Shown here: one piece after another, positions 1 through 8,797 of the stretch | Layout: each line of letters begins with the position of its first letter | Numbering within the stretch: position 1 is the first letter of the stretch | Assembly (NCBI RefSeq): GCF_020164555.1 | Contig: NZ_JAIQZB010000002.1 | Span: 225,707-289,706, forward strand | From: Salegentibacter lacus | GTDB lineage: Bacteria; Bacteroidota; Bacteroidia; Flavobacteriales; Flavobacteriaceae | Reading direction: 5' to 3' | DNA length: 64,000 nucleotides | Program-made: the position numbers and the translations under genes | Notes under the pieces: generated by a model | Told to the model about the DNA's origin: nothing | What the model saw: only the letters and a program-made list of their open reading frames with translations | The model's database searches: none

Positions 1-183
1 GGCAATAGAACCGTAGATTTCAGGTCGAAGAATAAGTAAAGCCTCTCGTAGTGTCTCCCCGGAAACTCCCATTGGTTTATAAAATCCACGATTAAAAAGG
101 TGGCGCATTGTAATGTACATGCGTTCTATGGCGTGGGTACTTTCTTGTGCCCGGGTACGACCGAGTAATTTTAGATTCATCAT
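1..183 (-). CDS. Conserved flavobacterial protein, N-terminal part (possible DUF6909)
   Basis: Only the first 61 codons are in the window; the gene continues past the left edge. Reading leftwards, it starts MMNLKLLGRTRAQESTHAIE and continues with a YITMRHLFNRGFYKP segment. The first ATG overlaps the TGA stop of the upstream GH3-family gene (ATGA overlap at 180-183), so the two are almost certainly co-transcribed and translationally coupled. A second ATG directly follows the first, so the true start may be at 180. I recall a conserved Bacteroidota family of unknown function with this N-terminus, annotated as DUF6909, but I am not certain of the family number. No function is proposed. Confidence 0.7.
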   Translation of the reverse strand, partial: MMNLKLLGRTRAQESTHAIERMYITMRHLFNRGFYKPMGVSGETLREALLILRPEIYGSIA

Positions 184-1727
184 TTATTTTGTTTTCTTAA
201 ATTTTCTTCAAGCACTTCGGCTATTTTTCTATCGTTTGAAAGCCTGGCGAGTTTAAACTGTCCCCCTAATTTTCCTATAGACTTCATGTATTGATTAAAC
301 CCGCCTTTGGGAATCTTAGTGATTTTTAAAGGCTGAAGGATTTTGCCTTCAATTAAATCGAAATAATACGAATTTTGCTCCTGAAGTGTTCTTTCTAAAA
401 TACTATGGAATTCATCCATGTTTTTAGGATCTTCTTCAAACTCTATAAACCACTCGTGGTAAGGCAATTCATCATTTGCAGGAGTAATTTGAGGAGCTAC
501 TGTAAATTCGCTTATCCTGGCTTTTGTAATATTCATAGCCTCTTGCATAGCCTCCTCTACTTCTTTCCCAATTACATGTTCTCCAAATGCTGAAATATAA
601 TGCTTGATTCGCCCGGAAACAATCACGCGGTAAGGTTTTAAAGAGGTAAACTGAACCGTATCTCCCATATTGTAACCCCAGAGACCGGCATTCGTAGAAA
701 CAATTATTACATAATTAACTCCTTTTTCTACCTCTCCTATCGTTAAACGTTTCGGGTTTTCTTCAAAAAATTCATCGGTTCTAATAAATTCATAGAACAT
801 TCCCGAATCCAGCTGAAGTAACATACCTTTTTCGTTTTGCTTATCCTGAAAAGCAAAAAAGCCTTCAGATGCCGGATAAAGTTCTATGCTGTCTACTCTT
901 CTACCAATAAGGTTTTCAAATTTAGCGCGATAAGGTTCATAATGTACCCCGCCGTAAATAAACAGGTTAAAATTAGGAAAAAGCTCACCGACTTTTTTAC
1001 CTGTTTTTTGCTGAAGCCTTTCAAAATACATTTGTACCCAGGAAGGAATACCGCTAATCACGGTCATATCTTCGTGGAGGGTTTCTTCAACTATAGCATC
1101 AACTTTGGTTTCCCAGTCTTCAATACAATTGGTTTTCCAGCTTGGCATTCTGTTTTTCTGAAGATAAGCAGGAACATAATGCGCAACAATTCCTGAAAGA
1201 CGACCTAATTTCACCCCGTTTTTTTCATCCATTTCGGGGCTTCCCTGGAGAAAGATCATTTTTCCGTCTACAAATTTAGCATTTCCGGTTTCGGCGATAT
1301 AACATAAGATTGCATTTCTGGCGGCATTAATATGGGCCGGCATAGAATCTTTGGTTAGCGGAATATACTTGGCACCACTAGTAGTTCCTGATGTTTTTGC
1401 GTAATATAAAGGTTTTCCCGGCCACAACACATCAGGTTCTCCGGCCACCATCTTATCTACATAAAAACGCAATTCTTCATAATCCCGGATCGGTACATTT
1501 TTGGTGAAATCCTTATAAGATTTAATGTTTCCAAAATTATGGTCCTGTCCAAATTTTGTGTCTTTGGCTTTTTCTATAAGCTTCTGAAACACTTTTTGTT
1601 GCGTAGCCTCAGGTTGTGAAGCCCACTTATCTATTTTCTTGCGTATATAATTGGCAAAAATCTTTGCTCCAAACGACTTTAAAGACATAGGTTTTCTTGA
1701 ATTAAATGGTATTCTAAATTTCAGCAA
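180..1727 (-). CDS. GH3 auxin-responsive-promoter family protein (acyl-adenylating enzyme)
   Basis: A 515-residue protein of the GH3 family within the ANL adenylating superfamily. The ATP-binding loop is visible as YYAKTSGTTSGAKYIPLT near residues 109-126, and the later YPASEGFFAFQ stretch fits the A5-like nucleotide pocket. Plant GH3 enzymes join amino acids to acyl hormones; the substrates of bacterial members are generally unknown, so the reaction is only inferred as carboxylate adenylation followed by transfer. There is no signal peptide, so it should be cytosolic. It is followed by a coupled gene at the left edge and preceded, 30 bp away, by an M23 peptidase gene on the same strand. Met14 (position 1688) is an alternative start. 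Confidence 0.9.
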   Translation of the reverse strand: MLKFRIPFNSRKPMSLKSFGAKIFANYIRKKIDKWASQPEATQQKVFQKLIEKAKDTKFGQDHNFGNIKSYKDFTKNVPIRDYEELRFYVDKMVAGEPDVLWPGKPLYYAKTSGTTSGAKYIPLTKDSMPAHINAARNAILCYIAETGNAKFVDGKMIFLQGSPEMDEKNGVKLGRLSGIVAHYVPAYLQKNRMPSWKTNCIEDWETKVDAIVEETLHEDMTVISGIPSWVQMYFERLQQKTGKKVGELFPNFNLFIYGGVHYEPYRAKFENLIGRRVDSIELYPASEGFFAFQDKQNEKGMLLQLDSGMFYEFIRTDEFFEENPKRLTIGEVEKGVNYVIIVSTNAGLWGYNMGDTVQFTSLKPYRVIVSGRIKHYISAFGEHVIGKEVEEAMQEAMNITKARISEFTVAPQITPANDELPYHEWFIEFEEDPKNMDEFHSILERTLQEQNSYYFDLIEGKILQPLKITKIPKGGFNQYMKSIGKLGGQFKLARLSNDRKIAEVLEENLRKQNK

Positions 1728-1757
1728 TACCTTTTGTGCTGCAAAGGTCGTGATTTA

Positions 1758-2627
1758 TTAATCAAAATCAATATAATCTGTGGGGTCTACGGGTACGGCT
1801 TCATTCCAAAGTTCAAAGTGTAAATGCGGGCCTGTAGTATACTCCCCGGTAGACCCGGCGGTAGCAATAACCTCTCCCCTTCTTACATTTTCTCCCTGCT
1901 CTTTGGCTATGGAAGCATTGTGCTTATAAACCGACAATAAGCCATATTCGTGCTTAATAATTATTACATAACCGGTTTCTGTAGTCCATTCTGAAAAAAT
2001 CACGCGACCATCGGCTACCGATTTAACCGGCGTGTTTTTAGCAACCACAATATCTACCGCATAATGTTTTTCTTTAGCATCATAATCTTCGGAAATTGAT
2101 CCTTTTACCGGCGGGAATAATGAAAAATCTATATTATCTGTAGCAGAGGGCAGCACGTTATATTTATCTTCCTGGGCAACTTCTTCTCTTAACAGGGAAT
2201 CGGCGCGGGAAGGTTCTATAGCCTCAATTTCCTGACCCATAATCGGGTTTTCAATTAAGGAGTCCCGATTTAGGCTGGAGGTATCTGCTTTCCCCGTAAG
2301 CACATTTTTAATGGAACTTAAATATTGATTATTTAGCTTTAAAACCTGCTGCAAGGAATCTGATTTGTAAGCTAATTGAGATGCCTGCCTTTTTAACTGT
2401 GCAGAAGAATAGCCCGGAATATATTCTTTAAGCGGAGTAAATGCAATAATAAAAGTAGTGGAGGCAATCAGAATTATGGCACTTAGCGTAATCGTAACAA
2501 AAACATTGAGGCGGGTTAACTTAAAAGAAAGTTTTTCCTCAAAAGTATCCTCATTCAAAACTACCATTCGGTATTTATGAAGTAACTTTTTCGTGAATTT
2601 TTTTCTCTCTTTTTTATTTTCAGCCAT
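1758..2627 (-). CDS. M23 family metallopeptidase, membrane-anchored
   Basis: A 289-residue envelope peptidase, likely a peptidoglycan endopeptidase or an activator of one. A basic N-terminus is followed by one transmembrane helix (about residues 44-64), a helical stretch (about 80-115) and a C-terminal LytM/M23 domain. The zinc-binding motifs are intact: HYAVD near residues 188-192 and HLHFELW near 268-274. Because both ligand sets are present, it should be catalytically active, unlike degenerate EnvC-type activators. A promoter-like box lies only about 11 bp upstream of the ATG. The GH3-family gene follows at 30 bp. Confidence 0.92.
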   Translation of the reverse strand: MAENKKERKKFTKKLLHKYRMVVLNEDTFEEKLSFKLTRLNVFVTITLSAIILIASTTFIIAFTPLKEYIPGYSSAQLKRQASQLAYKSDSLQQVLKLNNQYLSSIKNVLTGKADTSSLNRDSLIENPIMGQEIEAIEPSRADSLLREEVAQEDKYNVLPSATDNIDFSLFPPVKGSISEDYDAKEKHYAVDIVVAKNTPVKSVADGRVIFSEWTTETGYVIIIKHEYGLLSVYKHNASIAKEQGENVRRGEVIATAGSTGEYTTGPHLHFELWNEAVPVDPTDYIDFD

Positions 2628-2637
2628 AATCCGCTTA

Positions 2638-2645
2638 CAAAGTTA
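2638..2645 (-). promoter_or_regulatory. Putative promoter -7 box for the M23 peptidase gene
   Basis: On the minus strand this reads TAACTTTG, a match to the Bacteroidota TAnnTTTG element. It sits about 11 bp before the ATG at 2627, which would give a very short leader. It is a sequence match only; no clear -33 TTTG was seen. Confidence 0.35.
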
Positions 2646-2791
2646 ATTTAAAATTTGAGCTTAATAAATGAAGTTCTCAAACTTAGGTCCAATTTGATTT
2701 TTTTCGTGGAAAAATTAGGGTTTTCAGCAATAACGTATCGTGGTTATCTAAATTGAATTCAAGTATAACTTAAATTTAAGCCATATTAACG

Positions 2792-2820
2792 TTGTAATTA
2801 CTTAATTCTTGTTAAGTTTG
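2792..2820 (+). promoter_or_regulatory. Putative tatA promoter
   Basis: TTG at 2792-2794 and TAAGTTTG at 2813-2820 are separated by 18 bp, fitting the Bacteroidota -33/-7 arrangement. The tatA ATG lies 20 bp downstream at 2841. Confidence 0.5.
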
Positions 2821-2840
2821 TAATATTAAAATCATACATT

Positions 2841-3053
2841 ATGAATGCATTTATTTTACCATTAGCCATTGGTGCCCCGCAAATTATATTAATTGTTGTG
2901 GTAATCTTGCTATTATTTGGAGGTCGAAAAATTCCTGAATTGATGAGAGGTTTAGGTAGTGGAATTAAAGAATTTAAAGACGCTTCTAAGGATGAAAACG
3001 GAGAAAAGACAGTTCCTTCTGATGACAAGAAATTTTCTGAAGAAAAGAAATAG
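2841..3053 (+). CDS. tatA: Twin-arginine translocase subunit TatA/TatE
   Basis: A 70-residue protein with the TatA layout: a short N-terminus, one hydrophobic helix (about residues 12-26), the conserved hinge [14 protein letters not shown], an amphipathic helix and a charged, disordered tail rich in Lys, Glu and Asp. TatA oligomerises in the inner membrane and forms the conduit for folded Tat substrates. It stands alone between two leftward genes, has its own promoter-like sequence, and is closed by a strong hairpin terminator 18 bp after its stop. The tatC partner is not in the window. Confidence 0.95.
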   Translation: MNAFILPLAIGAPQIILIVVVILLLFGGRKIPELMRGLGSGIKEFKDASKDENGEKTVPSDDKKFSEEKK

Positions 3054-3070
3054 ACAAATAACTACCTTAT

Positions 3071-3105
3071 AAAAAAAGCCCGAACTTAAATGTTTGGGCT
3101 TTTTT
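3071..3105 (+). terminator. Rho-independent terminator after tatA
   Basis: The arms AAAAGCCCGAAC and GTTTGGGCTTTTT pair around a short TTAAAT loop, followed by a T-rich tract. The A-run on the left arm means it could also stop leftward transcription, although the leftward gene beside it (3127-4107) reads towards it as well. Confidence 0.85.
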
Positions 3106-3126
3106 ATTTGTCTTTTTTGGATGAGT

Positions 3127-4107
3127 TTACTCAATATCTGCCGATCGTAGAATAGCGTCTATTTCAAACATATTATCTCGCTTTCCTCTGGAGGGAGAGA
3201 AAACAAAACCTTCTACAACTAAAAAGCGGTTGTTAGCTTCATCTTTAATTGCATAATTCAAGAAAGGTCCGGCCATAAAAGCACCTTTTACTTCCCATGT
3301 TCCACGAGTTTCGTACGCAAATTTACCATCAATTTCAGTTTCAAAAAGATACGGAGCATAGGCTTCTTCGGTAATCATATAAGATCCTTCTGTTGGCCCT
3401 GGTATATGGGCTTTCCCAATAGAATCACGCATTTTAATTATATTTCCAATAGTATTGGTATCAGATTCAATTTGACTGATTGGCACTTCATAAATAAGAA
3501 TTTCCATATTTCCTTTTGGTATTTCCTTTCTTATCCACACAAAATCTTCTTCTTCAAGCGCGTATCTATACGCCGAAGGAAAATCAAGGGATAATCCGAA
3601 TTCTTCTTCAAGCTTTCCATCCTTTTTAAGGGATTTTTTCATTCGGCGTTGTTTCTCCTTCATTTCGGTTTCTTTGAAGGCTGAGACCAATTTTTCTGAA
3701 CTTTCATTTATAATATGAATAAGTTCTTCTTCGTTTTCCCCGGAAATAATTACACCGGTTTGAGGCCGGGCATAGAGATCTTTAATAATTCTGGCTTCAG
3801 CTTCTTCGCCTTCCTGAACAGAGATAAAAGAACGGTTTTTTCTAACAAATCCGCTAAAAGTTTGAGGGGGAATCTGGCTTAAGGAAAACATTGGTTCTTC
3901 CTGTGGAAGCCCTTCTACCGTGGCTGCAAAATTATCTCTTATAGCTTCGCCTACCGGGCCTTCCCATAATTCGTTTTCAATAATCAGGGTAATTTGATTA
4001 ATATTTCCAGAAGAGTCTGAAAGTATACGTTCATCTGCTTTGTCGCCATTTTCGTTACAGGAGACGAGAAAAACTAAACTGAATAGAAGGAATAAGTTTT
4101 TTTTCAT
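3127..4107 (-). CDS. DUF4837 family lipoprotein
   Basis: A 326-residue protein with a lipoprotein signal (basic start, hydrophobic core, lipobox LVSC with Cys17), so it should be anchored in the envelope. The body matches my memory of DUF4837, a Bacteroidota family of unknown function, with recognisable segments such as LWEGPVGEAIRDNF and YETRGTWEVKGAFMAGPF. It follows the lytic transglycosylase gene by 24 bp on the same strand, which suggests co-transcription and an envelope role. No catalytic motif is recognised. Confidence 0.85.
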   Translation of the reverse strand: MKKNLFLLFSLVFLVSCNENGDKADERILSDSSGNINQITLIIENELWEGPVGEAIRDNFAATVEGLPQEEPMFSLSQIPPQTFSGFVRKNRSFISVQEGEEAEARIIKDLYARPQTGVIISGENEEELIHIINESSEKLVSAFKETEMKEKQRRMKKSLKKDGKLEEEFGLSLDFPSAYRYALEEEDFVWIRKEIPKGNMEILIYEVPISQIESDTNTIGNIIKMRDSIGKAHIPGPTEGSYMITEEAYAPYLFETEIDGKFAYETRGTWEVKGAFMAGPFLNYAIKDEANNRFLVVEGFVFSPSRGKRDNMFEIDAILRSADIE

Positions 4108-4131
4108 TGTTATTAGTTTGGTTTGAAATGA

Positions 4132-5718
4132 TTAACCCTTAGAAAGTTTAAGTTCCATACCGGGTTTTAGGCTATTACTGCCCATATCATTCCAAGCCCT
4201 CAAATTCTGTACCGTAACTCCCGGAAACTTACGAGAAATACTCCAAAGCGAATCTCCTTTCTTTACTGTATAGGTTTTTTCGCTGATATTTTGGCTATTT
4301 TCGGTAGAGGCATTTTGAGTTTCTACACCGGGTTTTCGCGGATAAATAGTAAGATACTGGCCTATTCTAATATTATTGCCTCTAATATTATTCCAGCGTT
4401 TTATACTGCTAACACCTACCCCGTAACGTTCGGCAATTCTTCCTAAATAATCACCGCTTTTTACGCGATATCTAATTTTATTTTCTGCCTTTACAAATTC
4501 GGGAAAAGCTTTTGCTTTATTCTGAAGATCCTCTTCAGCAAAATTATAGATAGCAGCTTCATTGCTAACAAATGCTCCACTAACTGTTGTAGGAAGTCTA
4601 ATCATATAATCTTCATCTTCTACAAAAGGAATTACGTCCAGTTTGTAACTGGGGTTTAAAAACTGAAGCATTTCTTTTTCTACACCGGTAACTTTAGAAA
4701 TTTGGTCAAAAGTGATCAATTTTTTCACTTTAATAGTATCGGTTTCAAAAAAAGCAATGTCCGGTCCTTGCGGTTGGAAGTTGTGTTCATCGGCATACTC
4801 AAAAAGGTAAAGCGTAGCGAGGAAGGCAGGAACGTAACCAGCGGTCTCTCTTGGTAAAAATCGTCTTAATTCCCAGTAATTATTAGAACCGCCACTACGC
4901 CTAATCGCTTTAGAAACATTCCCGGGGCCTGAATTATAAGAAGCCAAAACCAAATCCCAATCCTCAAAAGATCGATATAGGTTTGCCAGGTATTTTGCAG
5001 CGGCTTCAGTAGACATTTGCGGATCCATTCGCTCATCTACATAGCTGCTTACGTCAAGTCCATGTGCTTTTCCCGTTCTGTACATAAACTGCCAAAGCCC
5101 GGTAGCACCAACCCAGGATTTTGCCCGTGGATTTAAAGCTGATTCCACAATGGCCAGGTATTTTATCTCTAACGGGATATCATAACGATCAAGCTGTTGC
5201 TCAAACATTGGGAAGTAATACTCACTTAACGCCATAAGACGCTCCATAGCCTTCTTATTGCGTTTTAAATAGGAGTTGATAACACTTTCCAGGACTGGAT
5301 GATATTCTACGTTAAATGGTGTACGTGCATTTAACTTGGCCAGTCTGGCTTTTAAGGTATCGGTGGGAAGTTCTTTATTTACTTCATCTTCGTAATCCTG
5401 CTCCCTGATGGTTTTATACATCTTATCAAAAAGATCTGAATTGGTAAGCTGTGCTTTCCAAACAGAATCAATTTCGGCTGCACGGGGGAGATCTTCTAAC
5501 GAAACCGCTGAAGAATCCCTGATAACAGCCGAAATTGGTAGCTTATCTTTGAATTCCGGATCTGGATGAGCAAGAATAATTTCACTGCTATCTACCTTTT
5601 GGAAGATTTGCACCCTAAAATTAGCTTTCTCTACCTGCTTCTCCTCTTCCTGCGCCTGAAGGCCATTTCCCAATAGGAATGCAAGAGTTAAAATTATATA
5701 CTTACCCATAATACTCAA
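4132..5718 (-). CDS. MltD-like lytic transglycosylase with two LysM domains
   Basis: A 528-residue secreted murein hydrolase that cleaves the MurNAc-GlcNAc bond to leave 1,6-anhydro ends. It has an N-terminal signal peptide, an SLT domain with catalytic Glu near residue 192 (motif AIVESALNP) followed by VGATGLWQFM and an ASYNSGPGNV segment, then two C-terminal LysM repeats (about 413-456 and 482-527) for glycan binding. Met4 (position 5709) is a possible alternative start. It lies 40 bp after pgk, with a terminator-like hairpin between them, and is followed by the DUF4837 lipoprotein gene. Confidence 0.92.
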   Translation of the reverse strand: MSIMGKYIILTLAFLLGNGLQAQEEEKQVEKANFRVQIFQKVDSSEIILAHPDPEFKDKLPISAVIRDSSAVSLEDLPRAAEIDSVWKAQLTNSDLFDKMYKTIREQDYEDEVNKELPTDTLKARLAKLNARTPFNVEYHPVLESVINSYLKRNKKAMERLMALSEYYFPMFEQQLDRYDIPLEIKYLAIVESALNPRAKSWVGATGLWQFMYRTGKAHGLDVSSYVDERMDPQMSTEAAAKYLANLYRSFEDWDLVLASYNSGPGNVSKAIRRSGGSNNYWELRRFLPRETAGYVPAFLATLYLFEYADEHNFQPQGPDIAFFETDTIKVKKLITFDQISKVTGVEKEMLQFLNPSYKLDVIPFVEDEDYMIRLPTTVSGAFVSNEAAIYNFAEEDLQNKAKAFPEFVKAENKIRYRVKSGDYLGRIAERYGVGVSSIKRWNNIRGNNIRIGQYLTIYPRKPGVETQNASTENSQNISEKTYTVKKGDSLWSISRKFPGVTVQNLRAWNDMGSNSLKPGMELKLSKG

Positions 5719-5724
5719 AATTTA

Positions 5725-5760
5725 AAAAAGAACGTAAAATACTAGATTTTAGTACGTTTT
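5725..5760 (-). terminator. Terminator-like hairpin after pgk
   Basis: On the minus strand AACGTACTAAAAT pairs with ATTTTACGTT with one bulge, followed by CTTTTTT. It begins at the pgk stop codon and ends 6 bp before the transglycosylase start, so it could end pgk transcripts or limit read-through. Confidence 0.6.
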
Positions 5761-6943
5761 ATTTGCCAATTGCTTCAATTCCGGGCAATGATTTTCCTTC
5801 TAACATCTCCAGCATGGCACCGCCACCGGTAGAAACATAGCTTACTTTTTCTTCAAAACCGAATTTTTTAACCGCGGCTACAGAATCTCCACCACCCACT
5901 AAAGAGAAGGCTCCATTTTTGGTGGCTTCAGCAATTGAGTTTCCTAAAGCGATGGTTCCTTTTGAAAATTTATCCATTTCAAAAACTCCAAGTGGTCCAT
6001 TCCAAAGAATGATTTTAGATTTTTGAATTACAGCATCGAAATTTTTAATACTCTCTGGTCCTGCGTCAAGACCCATCCAGCCATCTGGAATTTCATTGAT
6101 TTTAGTGGTATCTGTTGAAGCTTGTTCAGAAAAACTATCAGCGATTACAGAATCTACTGGTAGATGAACCTGTACATTTTTAGCTTCGGCTTTTTTAAGA
6201 ATTTCCAAAGCTAACTCCTGCTTATCTTCTTCTACGAGAGAATTTCCTATTTTTCCACCTTTGGCGAGAATAAAAGTATAGGCCATTCCACCCCCAATAA
6301 TCAAATGGTCTACTTTATCAAGAATATTTTCAATTACGGTAATTTTAGACGACACTTTTGCACCACCTAAAACTGCGGTTACTGGTTTCTCTTTACTGTG
6401 AAGCACTTTATCGAGATTTTTGATCTCTTTTTCTAGTAAATACCCAAAACATTTATCATCAAAATATTTAGCTACTATTGTAGTTGAGGCGTGGGCACGG
6501 TGAGCTGTACCAAAGGCATCGTTTACGTAAATATCACCTAGCTGGGAAAGTTGTTTTGCAAATTCTTCGTCACCGCCTTTTTCCTCTTTGTGAAATCTAA
6601 GGTTTTCCAGCAACAAAATTTCGCCGGAATTTAAATTATCGGCTGCGGTTTTAACATCATCCCCAACACAGTCGTTCACAAATTTTGGTTCTACGCCAAT
6701 AACTTCCGAAACTTTTCTCACAATATGTTTTAGTGAATACTTTTCTTCACGACCTTCAGGTCGGCCAAGGTGCGACATTAAAACTACGCTCCCACCATCT
6801 TCCAGTATCTTAAGAATTGTTGGTTTTGCAGCTTCAATTCTATTGGCATCAGTTACCTGGCCTTCTTTATTTAAGGGTACATTAAAGTCTACTCTTATTA
6901 ATGCCTGTTTGTCTTTAAAATTAAAATCGTTTAAAGTCTTCAT
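5759..6943 (-). CDS. pgk: Phosphoglycerate kinase
   Basis: Transfers the acyl phosphate of 1,3-bisphosphoglycerate to ADP in glycolysis, in the cytosol. The product is 394 residues, normal for the family. The N-terminal substrate signature RVDFNVPL, HLGRP, the hinge region and the C-terminal nucleotide loop GGGDSVAAVKKFG are all present. I placed the start at the ATG giving MKTLNDFNFKDKQ because family members start there; the frame stays open to an upstream ATG at 6967 that adds eight unlikely residues. It is transcribed divergently from the DNA polymerase delta' gene and is probably expressed from the promoter-like box at 7030-7037. Confidence 0.97.
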   Translation of the reverse strand: MKTLNDFNFKDKQALIRVDFNVPLNKEGQVTDANRIEAAKPTILKILEDGGSVVLMSHLGRPEGREEKYSLKHIVRKVSEVIGVEPKFVNDCVGDDVKTAADNLNSGEILLLENLRFHKEEKGGDEEFAKQLSQLGDIYVNDAFGTAHRAHASTTIVAKYFDDKCFGYLLEKEIKNLDKVLHSKEKPVTAVLGGAKVSSKITVIENILDKVDHLIIGGGMAYTFILAKGGKIGNSLVEEDKQELALEILKKAEAKNVQVHLPVDSVIADSFSEQASTDTTKINEIPDGWMGLDAGPESIKNFDAVIQKSKIILWNGPLGVFEMDKFSKGTIALGNSIAEATKNGAFSLVGGGDSVAAVKKFGFEEKVSYVSTGGGAMLEMLEGKSLPGIEAIGK

Positions 6944-7029
6944 TTTCATTTCTTTTTTTAAAACCAAAAAATCTGGTTTGGTTGGTTAAGTTTAAGCCCA
7001 ATCGGCTTTTATTCAGCATACGCTATTTA

Positions 7030-7037
7030 CAAATATA
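7030..7037 (-). promoter_or_regulatory. Putative pgk promoter -7 box
   Basis: The minus strand reads TATATTTG, matching TAnnTTTG, about 87 bp before the chosen pgk start. A matching -33 element is not obvious. Confidence 0.4.
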
Positions 7038-7072
7038 AATTTTTCCGAAGACATTAAAGTGTATATAAATTT

Positions 7073-7080
7073 TATATTTG
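7073..7080 (+). promoter_or_regulatory. Putative promoter box immediately before the delta' gene
   Basis: TATATTTG is a full match to TAnnTTTG but ends only 3 bp before the ATG at 7084. If used, transcription would start at or inside the first codons, so either the mRNA is leaderless or the match is fortuitous. Confidence 0.25.
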
Positions 7081-7083
7081 CTT

Positions 7084-8238
7084 ATGCTTTTTGAAGAAAT
7101 AATAGGTTTACAGCATTTAAAGAAACATCTTACTACCACCGCAGATAACGGTCGTGTTCCGCACGCACAGTTATTTGTAGGAAAAAGTGGTAGTGGTACT
7201 TTACCTCTGGCCATTGCTTACGCGCAATACATACTTTGTGAAAATAAGGAAGGAAAAGACAATTCTGGAAACAGTAATTGTAATGAGCGATTTAAGAAAT
7301 TGGCGCATCCCGATCTTCATTTTGCTTTTCCTGTTGCGGCAAATCAAAAGATTAAAAAACATCCTGTTTCCTCTCACTTTTTAGAAGAATGGCGGGAATT
7401 TGTAAAAACCAATCCCTACGGAAGTTTATTTGAATGGTATCAGAAACTTGGAATTGAAAATAAACAGGGTCAGATTGGGGTAGACGAAGCCCAGGAGGTG
7501 GTCAAATCCCTTTCACTAAAAGCTTATGAAGGCGGCTTTAAGATTATGATTATCTGGATGGCCGAAAAGATAAATACCGCAGCTGCTAATAAATTGCTGA
7601 AATTAATTGAAGAACCACCAAAAAATACGCTATTCCTTCTTATAACTGAAGATGAAGAGCAAATTATACAAACCATAAGGTCGCGTTGCCAAAAACTTCA
7701 CTTCCCTCCCTTACCTGAAGATGAAATTGCTTCATTTTTAGAAAAAAACGAGAATTGCAGTAAACCTGATGCTTTAAAAGTTGCCCACCAGGCGAACGGA
7801 AGTTATACTCGCGCACTTCATTTATTACAAAAAGATAGCGGAGATCAACAATTTGAAACCTGGTTTATAAACTGGGTGCGTACTGCATTTAAAGCTAAGG
7901 GAAATCGAGCTACTGTTCTGGAGCTTATTTCCTGGAGCGAAGAAATTGCTGGGATGGGCCGGGAATCACAAAAGAGCTTTTTGCTGTATTGCATAGACTT
8001 TTTCCGCCAGGCCTTAATGCTAAATTATAAAGCCGAAAAACTGGTATATCTCGAACCAGCCACACCAGGATTTAAATTGGAGAAATTTGCACCGTTTGTG
8101 CACGGAAATAATATTAAAGATATTATTGACGCCCTGGAAGAAGCAATTTATCATATTGAAAGAAACGGAAACGCAAAAATTATCCTAACTGATCTTTCTA
8201 TTAGACTAACCCGATATTTACATAAAAAAGCCGCTTAA
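7084..8238 (+). CDS. holB: DNA polymerase III subunit delta' (clamp-loader ATPase-like)
   Basis: A 384-residue clamp-loader subunit of the AAA+ family. The opening FEEIIGLQHLKKHL with a degenerate P-loop (VGKSGSGTLPLA) and the later NAAANKLLKLIEEPP-like segment (here NTAAANKLLKLIEEPP), followed by RSRCQKLHF, are typical of delta'. The product belongs to the sliding-clamp loader at the replication fork. I chose the ATG at 7084 over an in-frame TTG two codons earlier. The DoxX-like gene follows after 4 bp, so the two probably share a transcript. Confidence 0.93.
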   Translation: MLFEEIIGLQHLKKHLTTTADNGRVPHAQLFVGKSGSGTLPLAIAYAQYILCENKEGKDNSGNSNCNERFKKLAHPDLHFAFPVAANQKIKKHPVSSHFLEEWREFVKTNPYGSLFEWYQKLGIENKQGQIGVDEAQEVVKSLSLKAYEGGFKIMIIWMAEKINTAAANKLLKLIEEPPKNTLFLLITEDEEQIIQTIRSRCQKLHFPPLPEDEIASFLEKNENCSKPDALKVAHQANGSYTRALHLLQKDSGDQQFETWFINWVRTAFKAKGNRATVLELISWSEEIAGMGRESQKSFLLYCIDFFRQALMLNYKAEKLVYLEPATPGFKLEKFAPFVHGNNIKDIIDALEEAIYHIERNGNAKIILTDLSIRLTRYLHKKAA

Positions 8239-8242
8239 CATT

Positions 8243-8638
8243 ATGCAAAACCTTTACGCTAATATTACCGAAATACTTATTTTAATTTTTATTCTTATCA
8301 CTTTTTTACAATCGGGTATAGATAAAGCTGCCGATTGGAAAGGAAATACCGGTTGGTTAAAAGAGCATTTTTTAGGAACATTTCTTGCTGGGCAGGTGCC
8401 TCTTATGGTGGGAATAATAATGATAATTGAAATCATTACAGGTTTTGCCACTATCCTGGGAATTATATGGCTAATCGCTTATAATGATCCCACAATAGCG
8501 CTTTACGCCTGCATCCTGGCTGCTATCACCCTTTTAATGTTATTATTCGGACAAAGAATTGCTAAAGATTACGCCGGAGCTTTTACATTAACCGGCTACT
8601 TTATCGTAGTGATCTTTGGAGTTTACTTAATGTCTTAA
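8243..8638 (+). CDS. DoxX-like small membrane protein
   Basis: A 131-residue integral membrane protein with four predicted helices (roughly residues 8-24, 50-72, 78-100 and 108-130). The length, helix pattern and the ITFLQSGIDKAADWKGNTGW loop resemble the DoxX/DoxD-like family. Members are linked to redox or sulfur chemistry in some organisms, but no function can be read from the sequence here. It starts 4 bp after holB. A dispersed palindromic repeat begins 5 bp after its stop and may end the transcript. Confidence 0.75.
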   Translation: MQNLYANITEILILIFILITFLQSGIDKAADWKGNTGWLKEHFLGTFLAGQVPLMVGIIMIIEIITGFATILGIIWLIAYNDPTIALYACILAAITLLMLLFGQRIAKDYAGAFTLTGYFIVVIFGVYLMS

Positions 8639-8643
8639 AATAG

Positions 8644-8779
8644 AAAGAGGCCTGAGAAGTAATTCTTATCGTCAAGCTGTCCCGAAGCTTCGGGATGTTT
8701 CAGCTTCTAAGTTAATTGAACCTAGATCCTGAAATAAATTCAGGATGACAATTATAGAAAACTTCTCAGACCCCTTTTA
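8644..8779. repeat. Dispersed palindromic element, copy 1
   Basis: The outer arms GAGGCCTGAGAAGT (8647-8660) and ACTTCTCAGACCCC (8761-8774) pair with two mismatches. Inside are the family half-sites GTCAAGCTG...TTTCAGCTTCTAA and GATCCTGAAATAAATTCAGGAT. In this copy the first half-site carries an extra perfect palindrome, CCCGAAGCTTCGGG. It lies between convergent genes, so it may act as a two-way terminator. Confidence 0.75.
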
Positions 8780-8797
8780 AAAACTCAGAACTTAAAA

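Noticed and set aside
3296..3312. TGTTCCACGAGTTTCG, a half match to the parS-like palindrome
   Set aside because: Only one half-site matches; it is inside the DUF4837 coding sequence and lacks the symmetric CACGTG core.
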